Assembly: GCA_018266965.1 (NCBI GenBank)
Contig: JAFDZJ010000043.1
Span: 1-10,291, forward strand
DNA from: Bacteroidota bacterium
GTDB taxonomy: Bacteria; Bacteroidota; Bacteroidia; Flavobacteriales; Weeksellaceae
Reading direction: 5' to 3'
Length of the DNA stretch: 10,291 nt
Made by a program: the position numbers and the translations under genes. Every line of letters starts with the position of its first letter. The first letter of the stretch is position 1. The notes beneath the pieces were generated by a model. It had not been told where the DNA came from and did no database searches. It saw only the letters and a list, made by a program, of their open reading frames with translations. Shown piece by piece: positions 1 to 7,287 of the stretch.

Positions 1-611
1 CCAATGATTGTAGAATCTGTTACACCTCTATCAATGGTGCAACCATTACCAATTTCAACATTATTTTGGACAATAACATTTCCAACAGAAATTAGTCTAT
101 CAAAATCACCATTCAGTTTTCTGTAATAGAAAGCATCTCCACCGATAACTGTATTGGATTGTATGATAACATTGTCGCCAATGATGGTTCTATCTCCTAT
201 GACAACATTAGGATATATATGGCAATTTTTTCCAATTTTCACATGATTTCCAATTACGGCAGTTCTATGTACAAAGGAGTTTTCTCCAATTTCTATATCG
301 TGTAATTCGTCTTTGAAATTATTGAGTTTTGTAAAGTGTGTATTGATGATGTTGAAATCTCTAAAAGGGTCTTCGGAAACCAAAAGTGCTTTTCCTTTTG
401 GGCAATCGACTTCTTTATCTATCAATATAATAGTTGCTGGGGATTGCAGTGCTTTGTCGTAATATTTGGGATGGTTTACAAATACTATTTCTCCGGGTTG
501 TACCATGTGTATTTCATTGGTACCCAATACTTGGAAATCGCTATCTCCTATATATTTTGCTTGAATTAATTCCGCAATATCTTTCAAATTTTGTGGTTGT
601 TGAAAAGTCAT
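1..611 (-). CDS. LpxD-family acyltransferase paralogue (partial, 3' end outside window)
   Basis: The ATG is at 611-609 and 203 full codons are visible before the window edge. Residues about 8-95 resemble the LpxD N-terminal uridine-binding domain (QPGEIVFVNHPKY at 39-50 matches the GHLSFVSQERF region of the lpxD gene at 3606). From about 107 a left-handed beta-helix of hexapeptide repeats begins (IGENSF, IGNHVKIGKN, IGDRTIIGDN). SNTVIGGDAFYY (152-163) stands where true LpxD has SNTVIGSDGFGF, and the later CTIDRG motif is kept. The catalytic His would lie beyond the edge, so activity cannot be judged. It probably transfers an acyl chain to a UDP-amino sugar or a related nucleotide sugar, but the altered motif means the substrate may differ from that of lpxD. 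It sits after efp, separated from it by a terminator-like hairpin, so its expression may be uncoupled from the lipid A genes. Family assignment is firm; exact function is open. Confidence 0.85.
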   Translation of the reverse strand, partial: MTFQQPQNLKDIAELIQAKYIGDSDFQVLGTNEIHMVQPGEIVFVNHPKYYDKALQSPATIILIDKEVDCPKGKALLVSEDPFRDFNIINTHFTKLNNFKDELHDIEIGENSFVHRTAVIGNHVKIGKNCHIYPNVVIGDRTIIGDNVIIQSNTVIGGDAFYYRKLNGDFDRLISVGNVIVQNNVEIGNGCTIDRGVTDSTII

Positions 612-631
612 TTTATAAAAATTTAAAATAA

Positions 632-656
632 AAATCTCCAAAATATATGGAGATTT
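632..656 (-). terminator. Rho-independent terminator after efp
   Basis: A perfect 9-bp inverted repeat (AAATCTCCA / TGGAGATTT) has a 7-nt loop. Read on the minus strand it is followed by TTATTTT, the usual U-rich tail. It lies 22 nt after the efp stop and only 20 nt before the ATG of the lpxD paralogue, so it either ends the operon or limits read-through into that gene. Confidence 0.75.
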
Positions 657-678
657 AATGTGTTATTTCAGAAAAAAA

Positions 679-1242
679 TTATTTCACTCTTTCTATATAA
701 GAGCCGTCTTCGGTATTTATTTTTATTTTTTCTCCAGCTTCTATGAATAATGGTACCAATACTCTAGCTCCGGTTTCTACAATTGCGTTTTTCATAGCAT
801 TGGTAGCAGTATTTCCTTTTACTCCTGGATCTGCTTCTATAATATCCAAAAATACTGTAAGAGGTAATTCCGCTGAAAGAGGTGTTTCATCTACTTCTTT
901 TAGTATGATGGTTACTTCTTCTCCAGCCTTCATGAATTGGGAATTTTCAATCATTTCCTTGTTGATGTAGATTTGGGAATAATCTTCGTTATTCATAAAG
1001 TGAAATCCGTTTTCGTCATCATAAAGGTATTGGAATTTTCTTGTAATTACTTTTACTTCTTCTATTTTGTGTCCAGCGGAAAAAGTATTGTCCAATACTT
1101 TCCCATTGGTAACAGATTTTAGTTTTGTTCTTACAAAAGCAGGACCTTTTCCTGGTTTAACATGTTGGAAATCGATAATTTTGTAAATATCATTACTAAA
1201 TTCTATACAAAGTCCTTTTCTAATATCAGCAGTTGTTGCCAT
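679..1242 (-). CDS. efp: Translation elongation factor P
   Basis: EF-P binds ribosomes stalled at consecutive prolines, between the P and E sites, and promotes peptide bond formation. The 187-aa length fits the family (about 185-190). The three-domain layout is visible: an N-terminal KOW-like domain (about 1-63), a central OB domain (65-128, including IYINKEMIE) and a C-terminal OB domain (130-187, with the EF-P signature region GNTATNAMKNAIVETGARVLVPLFI at about 142-166, cited here by position). The functional lysine is K32 at the tip of the KPGKGPAF loop (29-36). The loop reads PGKGP, a symmetric form (see findings). The ATG start gives the usual MATTADIRKG N-terminus. No TAnnTTTG box is found in the 170 nt upstream, so it is probably read through from lpxA or served by an unrecognised promoter. 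A terminator follows. Confidence 0.97.
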   Translation of the reverse strand: MATTADIRKGLCIEFSNDIYKIIDFQHVKPGKGPAFVRTKLKSVTNGKVLDNTFSAGHKIEEVKVITRKFQYLYDDENGFHFMNNEDYSQIYINKEMIENSQFMKAGEEVTIILKEVDETPLSAELPLTVFLDIIEADPGVKGNTATNAMKNAIVETGARVLVPLFIEAGEKIKINTEDGSYIERVK

Positions 1243-1273
1243 GTATAATTTTGTTTTTTTGTTTTATTTTTTA

Positions 1274-1345
1274 GGTTGTGAAGTTATGGAGTTATGGAGT
1301 TATGGAGTTATGGGGTTATGAAGTTATGAGGTTATGAGGTTATGA
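1274..1345. repeat. Octanucleotide tandem array
   Basis: Nine units of 8 bp lie in perfect register. The plus-strand consensus is AGTTATGG/GGTTATGA (minus strand CATAACTC/CATAACCT). Four identical AGTTATGG units occupy 1282-1313, and diverged units flank them (the first, GGTTGTGA, at 1274). The plus strand of the array contains no C at all. It lies in the lpxA-efp gap and ends 32 nt before the efp start. It looks like slipped-strand expansion; no protein reading is intended. Confidence 0.9.
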
Positions 1346-1358
1346 AAAAATAATATAA

Positions 1359-1424
1359 ATAATCTTATTCTTTATCTTATTCTAAATCTTTACCTTAATC
1401 TTATTCTTTACCTTATTCTTTACC
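1359..1424. repeat. Degenerate 6/12-bp tandem repeat grown from the lpxA 3' end
   Basis: Eleven hexamer units read on the minus strand as GGTAAA, GAATAA, GATTAA, GATAAA and close variants. Two perfect 12-bp copies of GGTAAAGAATAA lie at 1413-1424 and 1401-1412. The first copy is the last three sense codons plus the stop of lpxA (Gly-Lys-Glu-stop). The plus strand contains no G across this tract. Confidence 0.85.
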
Positions 1425-2201
1425 AGTTCCGTATCCTTTCACAATACCTCTTGGAGAGTTTTTTATAAATTCCAAAATTTCATCTCTTTCAGCGGTTGGT
1501 AGCATTTCTTTTTCTATGTATTTGGTTGCTTGTGCAACATTCATTTTACTTTGAAAAAGAAATTTATAAATTTTTTGAATTTCAAAAATTTTATCATTGC
1601 TAAAATCTCTTCTTCTAAGTCCTACAGAATTTATACCTGCATAACTCATAGGTTCTCTGGCAACTTTTATATAAGGTGGAATATCTTTTCTTACTAATGT
1701 GCCACCAGAAATCATCACATGTTTTCCAATTTTTCCGAATTGGTGTACGGCAGAAAGTCCTCCCATTACAGTATAGTCTCCTATTTCTACATGCCCGGCA
1801 ATTCCGCAACCATTTACTATAATCACATTGTTTCCCAATATACAATCATGGGCAATATGAGTAGTAGCCATTATGAGGCAATCTTTTCCTATTTTGGTAT
1901 ATCCTAATGCTTTGGTACCTCGGTTGATAGTTACACACTCTCTAATTGTGGAATTGTCTCCAATAATTACTTGGGTATCTTCTCCATCGAATTTTAAATC
2001 TTGAGGAATTGCAGAAATTACTGTTCCGGGAAAGATTCTACAATTTTTACCAATTCTTGCACCATCCATAATGGTTACATTGGGTCCTATCCAAGTACCC
2101 TCACCAATTTCTACATCTGCAGCTATTGTGGTAAATGGTTCTACAATTACATTTTTCCCTATTTTGGCTCGTTTATCTACAGCAGCTAATTGATGTATCA
2201 T
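1413..2201 (-). CDS. lpxA: UDP-N-acetylglucosamine O-acyltransferase LpxA
   Basis: LpxA performs the first step of lipid A synthesis: it moves a 3-hydroxyacyl chain from acyl carrier protein to the 3-OH of UDP-GlcNAc in the cytoplasm. The 262-aa length equals that of the E. coli enzyme. Residues 1-185 form a left-handed beta-helix of hexapeptide repeats (VDKRAKIGKNVIVEP, IGEGTWIGPN, IGKNCRI). The catalytic motif THIAHDC (114-120) carries H115 and H118, the latter matching the E. coli catalytic His125. PQDLKF (66-71) is the conserved loop that marks LpxA rather than LpxD. The C-terminal 75 or so residues are the helical acyltransferase tail (GLRRRDFS at about 194-201). It begins 17 nt after the lpxC-fabZ stop, so the two are surely co-transcribed. 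The stop codon lies inside a 12-bp tandem repeat, an oddity that does not alter the protein. Confidence 0.97.
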   Translation of the reverse strand: MIHQLAAVDKRAKIGKNVIVEPFTTIAADVEIGEGTWIGPNVTIMDGARIGKNCRIFPGTVISAIPQDLKFDGEDTQVIIGDNSTIRECVTINRGTKALGYTKIGKDCLIMATTHIAHDCILGNNVIIVNGCGIAGHVEIGDYTVMGGLSAVHQFGKIGKHVMISGGTLVRKDIPPYIKVAREPMSYAGINSVGLRRRDFSNDKIFEIQKIYKFLFQSKMNVAQATKYIEKEMLPTAERDEILEFIKNSPRGIVKGYGTGKE

Positions 2202-2218
2202 AGGTATTAGTTTTTGAT

Positions 2219-3613
2219 TTAGTCTTTAGTTTTGGCAATTTGTGCCATAAGTTCGGCTTCTACAACAACATTTTCACCAACATAACCATAACCTTGCATG
2301 TGTACAATTCCTCTTCTTATAGGTTCGATAAGTTCTATTTTGAAAATAATTTGATCACCTGGGATTACCTTTCTTTTGAATTTCACTTTGTCTATTTTCA
2401 CAAAATAAGTGGAATAATTTTCTGGATCCGGAACATTTGCCAAAGCCAAAATACCACCTGTCTGTGCTAGAGCTTCTATTTGTAGTACACCAGGCATAAC
2501 TGGTTCTTTCGGGAAATGACCTTGGAAAAACGGTTCGTTCATGGTAATATTTTTCAACCCAACTACATGAGAGTCAGAAAGCTCTAATACCTTGTCCAAT
2601 AATAAGAATGGATACCTGTGCGGTAAAAGTTTCATTATTCCATTAATATCAAATACTGGTTCTTTGGTCAAATCGAAATCCGGAACATTTTTCTTTTTTT
2701 GCAATTTCCATTGTCTGTTGAGTTTTTTTGCAAATTGTGTATTCACAAAATGTCCGGGTTTGTTGGCGATAACTTTTCCTTTTATTTTTACACCTACCAA
2801 AGCCAAATCTCCAATTACATCTAAAAGTTTGTGTCGTGCAGCTTCGTTGGGATAATTGAGGGTTAAATTGTCCAAAATCCCATTTGGCATAATAGATACC
2901 GACTCTTTGTTGAATGCTTTTTTTAGTTTTTCGGTAGTTTCTGGAGTAAGATCTTTGTCCACATAGACAATTGCATTGGTAATATCTCCACCTTTTATAA
3001 GTCCGGAGTCTATTAGCATTTCTAATTCATGAAGAAAGCTAAAAGTCCTAGCGGAAGAAATTTCTTTTGCGAAATCCTTAATATTTTTGAGGGTAGCATT
3101 TTGAGTTCCTAATACTTTGGTTCCAAAATCCACCATGGTAGTAACTTCATAGTCATCGGAAGGGATTATTGTAATTTCCGAACCGGTTGCTGTATCTACA
3201 AAACTCATGACTTCTTTAATAATCAAATATTCCCTTTGTATAGATTGCTCTTCAACCCCAACTTTTTCTATGGCTTCTACAAAAAATTTAGAAGAACCAT
3301 CGAGGATTGGAGGTTCGGCACTATTCATTTCCAAATAAGCATTGTCCACATCGCAACCTACCAAAGCTGCTAAAAGGTGTTCGCAAGTATGGATTTTTAC
3401 ACCTAATTTTTCCAAAGTTGTTCCTCTGTCCGTAGTTGTTACGAAATTAACATCGGCTTCTACCATTGGATTTCCTTCCAAATCCGTTCTTATAAAAACA
3501 AATCCGGTATTTTCTTTTGCTGGTTTTATAGTAAGGGTAACTTCTTTCCCTGTATGAAGTCCTATCCCGGATAGGGTAACTTCTTGTTTTAAAGTTTTTT
3601 GTAAGTTACTCAT
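2219..3613 (-). CDS. lpxC/fabZ: Bifunctional LpxC deacetylase / FabZ dehydratase
   Basis: This is a two-enzyme fusion usual in Bacteroidota. Residues 1-305 are LpxC, the zinc deacetylase that removes acetate from UDP-3-O-acyl-GlcNAc, the committed step of lipid A synthesis. The general base and zinc ligands are visible: E78 and H79 in HTCEHLL, and H261 and D265 in RHKLLD. H288 in PGHFVN matches E. coli His265. After a lysine-rich linker (about 302-320), residues 325-464 are FabZ, the 3-hydroxyacyl-ACP dehydratase of fatty acid synthesis: catalytic H332 in LLPHRYPFLL and E380 in GVLQIEALAQ, with GHFPKEPVMPG between. The fusion ties the lipid A committing enzyme to the enzyme competing for the same hydroxyacyl-ACP pool. 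The ATG overlaps the lpxD stop by 8 nt (ATGAGTAA), indicating translational coupling. All key residues are intact. Confidence 0.97.
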   Translation of the reverse strand: MSNLQKTLKQEVTLSGIGLHTGKEVTLTIKPAKENTGFVFIRTDLEGNPMVEADVNFVTTTDRGTTLEKLGVKIHTCEHLLAALVGCDVDNAYLEMNSAEPPILDGSSKFFVEAIEKVGVEEQSIQREYLIIKEVMSFVDTATGSEITIIPSDDYEVTTMVDFGTKVLGTQNATLKNIKDFAKEISSARTFSFLHELEMLIDSGLIKGGDITNAIVYVDKDLTPETTEKLKKAFNKESVSIMPNGILDNLTLNYPNEAARHKLLDVIGDLALVGVKIKGKVIANKPGHFVNTQFAKKLNRQWKLQKKKNVPDFDLTKEPVFDINGIMKLLPHRYPFLLLDKVLELSDSHVVGLKNITMNEPFFQGHFPKEPVMPGVLQIEALAQTGGILALANVPDPENYSTYFVKIDKVKFKRKVIPGDQIIFKIELIEPIRRGIVHMQGYGYVGENVVVEAELMAQIAKTKD

Positions 3614-4637
3614 TAGTTGTATCTTTTGAGTTATTTTCTAATTTATCAATTTTTTTAACAATTTCGGTTAGATTTCTAAAATGAACATAATTTCTTCTAT
3701 ACTCTCCTGCTGCAATTGCAGGTGAGCCATAAAGAGTTTCCCCATCTTTCACGGAATTATTTACTCCACTTTGGGCTTGTATTTTCACTTGATTTCCAAT
3801 TTTTATATGTCCTACTACACCGACTTGTCCTCCTATCATATTCCAATCTCCAATAACAGTAGAACCTGCAATCCCTGCTTGTGCAGCAATTACATTGTGT
3901 TGTCCTATTTTCACATTGTGAGCAATTTGGATTAGGTTGTCTATTTTTGTTCCTTTACCGATAATAGTAGAACCGATTGTACCTCTGTCTATGGAGCAGT
4001 TAGAACCCACTTCTACATCGTTTTCCAAAACAACATTTCCTAATTGTGGAATTTTTTGAAATCCATCTTTGGTGGGTTGAAATCCGAAACCATCACTACC
4101 AATCACAGTATTGGAGTGGATGATACAATTATCTCCTAATTCGCAATAATCATAAATTCTTGCACCACTATATAGAATACAATTTTTGCCTATTTTCACA
4201 TTTTTCCCAATATATACTTGGGGATAAATTTGTGAGCCATCGCCAATTTTTGCTTTTTCGGAAACATAAGAAAATGCACCAACATACACATCTTCTCCAA
4301 CCTCGGAACTGGGGTGGAAATAAGACCCACTTTCTATTCCTGTTTTTCTTCCTTGCATTTGATGGTACAAATTCATCAATATTTGAAATGACAAATAGGC
4401 ATCTTCAACAGCAATTATAGTTGATGGATAAGATTTGTCCTGGAGTATATTTTCGGAAACAATAAGTACAGAACATTTAGTGTTCTCCAAATAATGGGCA
4501 AATCTTTCTTGTGAAACAAAAGAAAGATGACCTGTTTCTCCGTTTTCTATTGGCGAAACACCTGTAATCATAGCGTTTTCGTCGCCTATGATTTTCCCGT
4601 TTATAAATCCCGCAATTTGCGATGCTGTAAATTCCAT
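3606..4637 (-). CDS. lpxD: UDP-3-O-(3-hydroxyacyl)glucosamine N-acyltransferase LpxD
   Basis: LpxD performs the third step of lipid A synthesis: it adds a 3-hydroxyacyl chain to the 2-amino group of UDP-3-O-acyl-glucosamine. The chosen start is the ATG at 4637-4635, giving MEFTASQIAGFI and 343 aa (E. coli 341). The frame is open to a TTG at 4646, but that TTG is part of a -7 promoter box, so the longer form is unlikely. Residues 1-100 are the uridine-binding domain (GHLSFVSQERF, 36-46). Residues about 105-310 are hexapeptide-repeat beta-helix with the family motif SNTVIGSDGFGF (175-186) and catalytic H240 in QIAHNV; H277 in GHIKIG is a second conserved His. A C-terminal helix (315-335) follows. 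It overlaps lpxC-fabZ by 8 nt. A related but diverged copy begins at 611. Confidence 0.96.
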   Translation of the reverse strand: MEFTASQIAGFINGKIIGDENAMITGVSPIENGETGHLSFVSQERFAHYLENTKCSVLIVSENILQDKSYPSTIIAVEDAYLSFQILMNLYHQMQGRKTGIESGSYFHPSSEVGEDVYVGAFSYVSEKAKIGDGSQIYPQVYIGKNVKIGKNCILYSGARIYDYCELGDNCIIHSNTVIGSDGFGFQPTKDGFQKIPQLGNVVLENDVEVGSNCSIDRGTIGSTIIGKGTKIDNLIQIAHNVKIGQHNVIAAQAGIAGSTVIGDWNMIGGQVGVVGHIKIGNQVKIQAQSGVNNSVKDGETLYGSPAIAAGEYRRNYVHFRNLTEIVKKIDKLENNSKDTTNE

Positions 4638-4643
4638 ATCATG

Positions 4644-4651
4644 CAAAGATA
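4644..4651 (-). promoter_or_regulatory. Bacteroidota -7 promoter box for lpxD
   Basis: The minus strand reads TATCTTTG, an exact TAnnTTTG, ending 6 nt before the lpxD ATG. Transcription would begin almost at the start codon, giving a leader of only a few nt. No TTG sits at the usual 19-21 nt spacing; the nearest, at 4686-4684, is 32 nt away, across an A10 tract. The box is therefore supported only by its -7 half and its position. Confidence 0.5.
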
Positions 4652-4710
4652 ATAATTTCTATATATGTGTTATTTTTTTTTTACAACCTGATGCTAAATT
4701 TTGCAAATCA

Positions 4711-5922
4711 TCATTCTATACCCCTTGGAAAAGAAAGAATATATTTGGTGTTTTCTTTGGCAATAGCAGAAGTAAGTATTTGGTTTTCAGAATTTTCCAA
4801 ATCAACAACTTCTCCATTTTTTTTCAGTAAAACTATGGGTTGTTTATTGCTATTATAAGGTAGTAATGTCCTCTGGAATACATCTACTACCAACTTTCCT
4901 TGGTCTGTATTGTATTTAGAATTGGTTTGGTCAATTTTTCCCTGTATCAAATCTTGTGAAAAATCATTAGATGAAATTATAGTTTTAGGTAAATTTCGTT
5001 CGACAATAGACGAACAATAATAGGATAGTACAAAATCATGATGACCACTCCAATTTTTTATAGCTTGTACCACATCTGTATCATCTAATTGTGTAAATCT
5101 AAAAATATCGTCGCTGGTAGAAGTATTTTTATCTTTATCCAAAAAGTATTTTAAATTTTGAGAAGCCTCCAAATTATCTCCAATAGACTGTAAGTGTTTG
5201 GCTCGTTCTAAAATTTTCACCAAAATATGTTCTGCCAAAGCCGAAGTTTTATGATAATAGACCTGCCAATACATAAACATTCTGGCAGTAAGAAAATTTT
5301 CTATGGAATAAATTCCTTTGTAATCTACCACTAACTCGTCATCAGCAACATTAAGCATCGAAATTATCCTTTGCGTATTTATATTACCCTCGGTAACGCC
5401 GGTGTAGAAACTATCCCGTTTCAGATAATCCAATCTATCAACATCTAATTGTGACGAAATAAGTTGGTTGAAAAACTTTCTGGGATATTTGCCCAAAAAC
5501 ATTTCTATTGCCATGGACAATTCGCCTTGGAATTGATTGTTCAAATCCTTCATTAGTAGCAATGAAAGTTTTTCGTGATGCCAATCTTCCATAAGCATAT
5601 TTTCCAAAGCGTGAGAAAATGGACCATGACCAATGTCGTGTAACAAAATTGCTAATAATGCAGATTTTTCCTCTTCTTTGGCTATTTGCACTCCTTTGAG
5701 TTTTAATGTTTCCAATGCAGTAAACATAAGGTGCATCGCTCCAATAGCATGATGAAATCTGGTATGAGTAGCTCCGGGGAAAATTAAATTAAGAAGTCCG
5801 GTTTGCCCTATCCTTCTCAATCTTTGAAAATAAGGGTGTTCTATAACATCAAACAATATTTCGTATGGAATCTTTACAAAACCATGTACAGGATCATTGA
5901 TTATTTTAAGTTTGTTTTGCAT
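4711..5922 (-). CDS. HD-domain phosphohydrolase, dNTPase (dGTPase/SAMHD1)-like
   Basis: This 403-aa cytoplasmic protein belongs to the HD superfamily. The metal-binding residues are in family order: H58 (TRFHHAIG), H95-D96 (LLHDIGHGPFSH) and D162 (LDVDRLDYLKRDSFYTG, 159-175). H99, H104 and H115/H116 match other active-site histidines of SAMHD1-type enzymes. The N-terminus INDPVHGFVKIP (8-19) and the FQRLRRIGQTG motif (32-42) are typical of the bacterial SAMHD1-like branch. Members hydrolyse dNTPs to deoxynucleosides and triphosphate, but this exact substrate is inferred. The C-terminal third (about 270-403) shows no motif I can name. It begins 18 nt after the ABC permease stop and ends 73 nt before lpxD, so it is co-transcribed with the ABC genes; its link to lipid A is positional. 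The TGA stop is at 4711-4713. Confidence 0.88.
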   Translation of the reverse strand: MQNKLKIINDPVHGFVKIPYEILFDVIEHPYFQRLRRIGQTGLLNLIFPGATHTRFHHAIGAMHLMFTALETLKLKGVQIAKEEEKSALLAILLHDIGHGPFSHALENMLMEDWHHEKLSLLLMKDLNNQFQGELSMAIEMFLGKYPRKFFNQLISSQLDVDRLDYLKRDSFYTGVTEGNINTQRIISMLNVADDELVVDYKGIYSIENFLTARMFMYWQVYYHKTSALAEHILVKILERAKHLQSIGDNLEASQNLKYFLDKDKNTSTSDDIFRFTQLDDTDVVQAIKNWSGHHDFVLSYYCSSIVERNLPKTIISSNDFSQDLIQGKIDQTNSKYNTDQGKLVVDVFQRTLLPYNSNKQPIVLLKKNGEVVDLENSENQILTSAIAKENTKYILSFPRGIE

Positions 5923-5940
5923 TTAATATTTGTATCATTA

Positions 5941-7260
5941 TCAACTTCTTATCCATTTCCAAATTTCTTTAAGACTAGCTTTGTTTCCATACATCAATAT
6001 TCCTATTCTATAAATTTTGGAAGCTACAAAAACCATAAAAAGCGTGGTAATAATCAAAAGAAATAACGATAATAGTATTTGCCAAATTGGCACGCCAAAA
6101 GGTATCCTAGCAATCATAGCAACAGGAGAGGTAAATGGAACAATAGAAAGCCAAAAAGCCAATGGTCCATCTGGATTATTCATAATTGTAAAACTACCAT
6201 ACACGCCAATCATCAAAGGGATAATGGCAAAAAGTGTAAACTGCTGTGTTTCTGTATCATTGTCCACAGCAGAACCTATCGCTGCATACATGGAACTGTA
6301 AAAGATATAACCTAAAAGAAAAAATAATATAAACACCGAAATTATCAAGGGATAGTTTAGGCTCAATAGAGAGTGAGATACTTCACCAATAATGTTCATC
6401 ATATTATTTTGTGGTATTGCAACATCTATATTATTATTTGGCAATTGTTTTGCAATTTCTAGGTTAGCGGATTTGGCATTGAAAAACAAAGCACCTACCA
6501 CTGTCATCCCTATCCAAACAACAAATTGAGTAAGAGCAACCAAGGTAACTCCAAAAATTTTACCCATCATCAAGTCAAATGGTTTTACCGATGAAATAAT
6601 AATTTCTACAACCCTATTGTTTTTTTCTTCAAGCACACTTCTCATCACTCTAACACCATAGATGATGATGAACATAAAAGTTGCATACATCAACAACATA
6701 GCAAGTACGGATTTTACTCCAAATACCATATCATTGTCTTCGGAATTATTATCTAGAACATTCTGAGTTTTCAGTTCAAAATTTTTGTCCAAATCATCAA
6801 TTTGAGATTGTTGAAGTCCTAATTTTTTTATTTTTTCTTGTTTGATGATTTCCGAAATCTGGTTGGAAATCATTTTTTTTGCCGATTGATCCACCGTTGC
6901 ATTTACCAATAATTTTGTATCTTTTTCAAGTTTATCAAAATCATAATTTTCAATTTTTGAAAAAACTAATAGTCCATCATCACCTTTTTTTTCTTTCATT
7001 AAGCCAATTAATTGTTTTTCCGAATTAGGATTTAGAAACACAAATTGCACTTGGTCATTGGATTTCATTTTCCCATCGAACATTCCGGAATTGTCCAGTA
7101 CATCTATCTTGTATGTGGATTTGTTGGCGTTCATAAGATATGCGATAAACAATCCAAAACCCAGCATCATCACTGGAGCTAGAATAGTAAGTACTACAAA
7201 AGATTTTTTCTTTACCTGGGTTAGATATTCTCTTTTTGTTATTAATAGTATATTTTTCAC
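5941..7260 (-). CDS. ABC-2 type exporter permease (NatB-like)
   Basis: This 439-aa inner-membrane protein pairs with the ATPase encoded 27 nt upstream. The start codon is GTG (7260-7258). It is the only likely start, because a TAA lies four codons upstream and the N-terminus KNILLITKREYLTQVKKKSF matches the cytoplasmic lead of this family. Topology by eye: one helix at about 21-43, a large extracytoplasmic domain at 45-180 rich in K/D/N, then helices near 180-202, 235-260, 303-325, 340-362, 366-386 and 393-415. The motif EEKNNRVVEIIISSVKPFDL (211-230) on the cytoplasmic side is characteristic of NatB/YhaP-type permeases. The NatAB model exports sodium, but many relatives have unknown cargo, so I do not name a substrate. 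Confidence 0.9.
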   Translation of the reverse strand: MKNILLITKREYLTQVKKKSFVVLTILAPVMMLGFGLFIAYLMNANKSTYKIDVLDNSGMFDGKMKSNDQVQFVFLNPNSEKQLIGLMKEKKGDDGLLVFSKIENYDFDKLEKDTKLLVNATVDQSAKKMISNQISEIIKQEKIKKLGLQQSQIDDLDKNFELKTQNVLDNNSEDNDMVFGVKSVLAMLLMYATFMFIIIYGVRVMRSVLEEKNNRVVEIIISSVKPFDLMMGKIFGVTLVALTQFVVWIGMTVVGALFFNAKSANLEIAKQLPNNNIDVAIPQNNMMNIIGEVSHSLLSLNYPLIISVFILFFLLGYIFYSSMYAAIGSAVDNDTETQQFTLFAIIPLMIGVYGSFTIMNNPDGPLAFWLSIVPFTSPVAMIARIPFGVPIWQILLSLFLLIITTLFMVFVASKIYRIGILMYGNKASLKEIWKWIRS

Positions 7261-7287
7261 AGATTTTTTTTTAAAAATAAATAATTA

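Noticed and set aside
336..631. Plus-strand open frames of 65-77 codons over the lpxD paralogue
   Set aside because: They are Cys/Tyr/Phe-rich antisense frames over a clear hexapeptide-repeat gene; they are shadows.
2219..3613. LpxC-FabZ fusion as a novel arrangement
   Set aside because: The bifunctional protein is standard in Bacteroidota; all catalytic residues are present.
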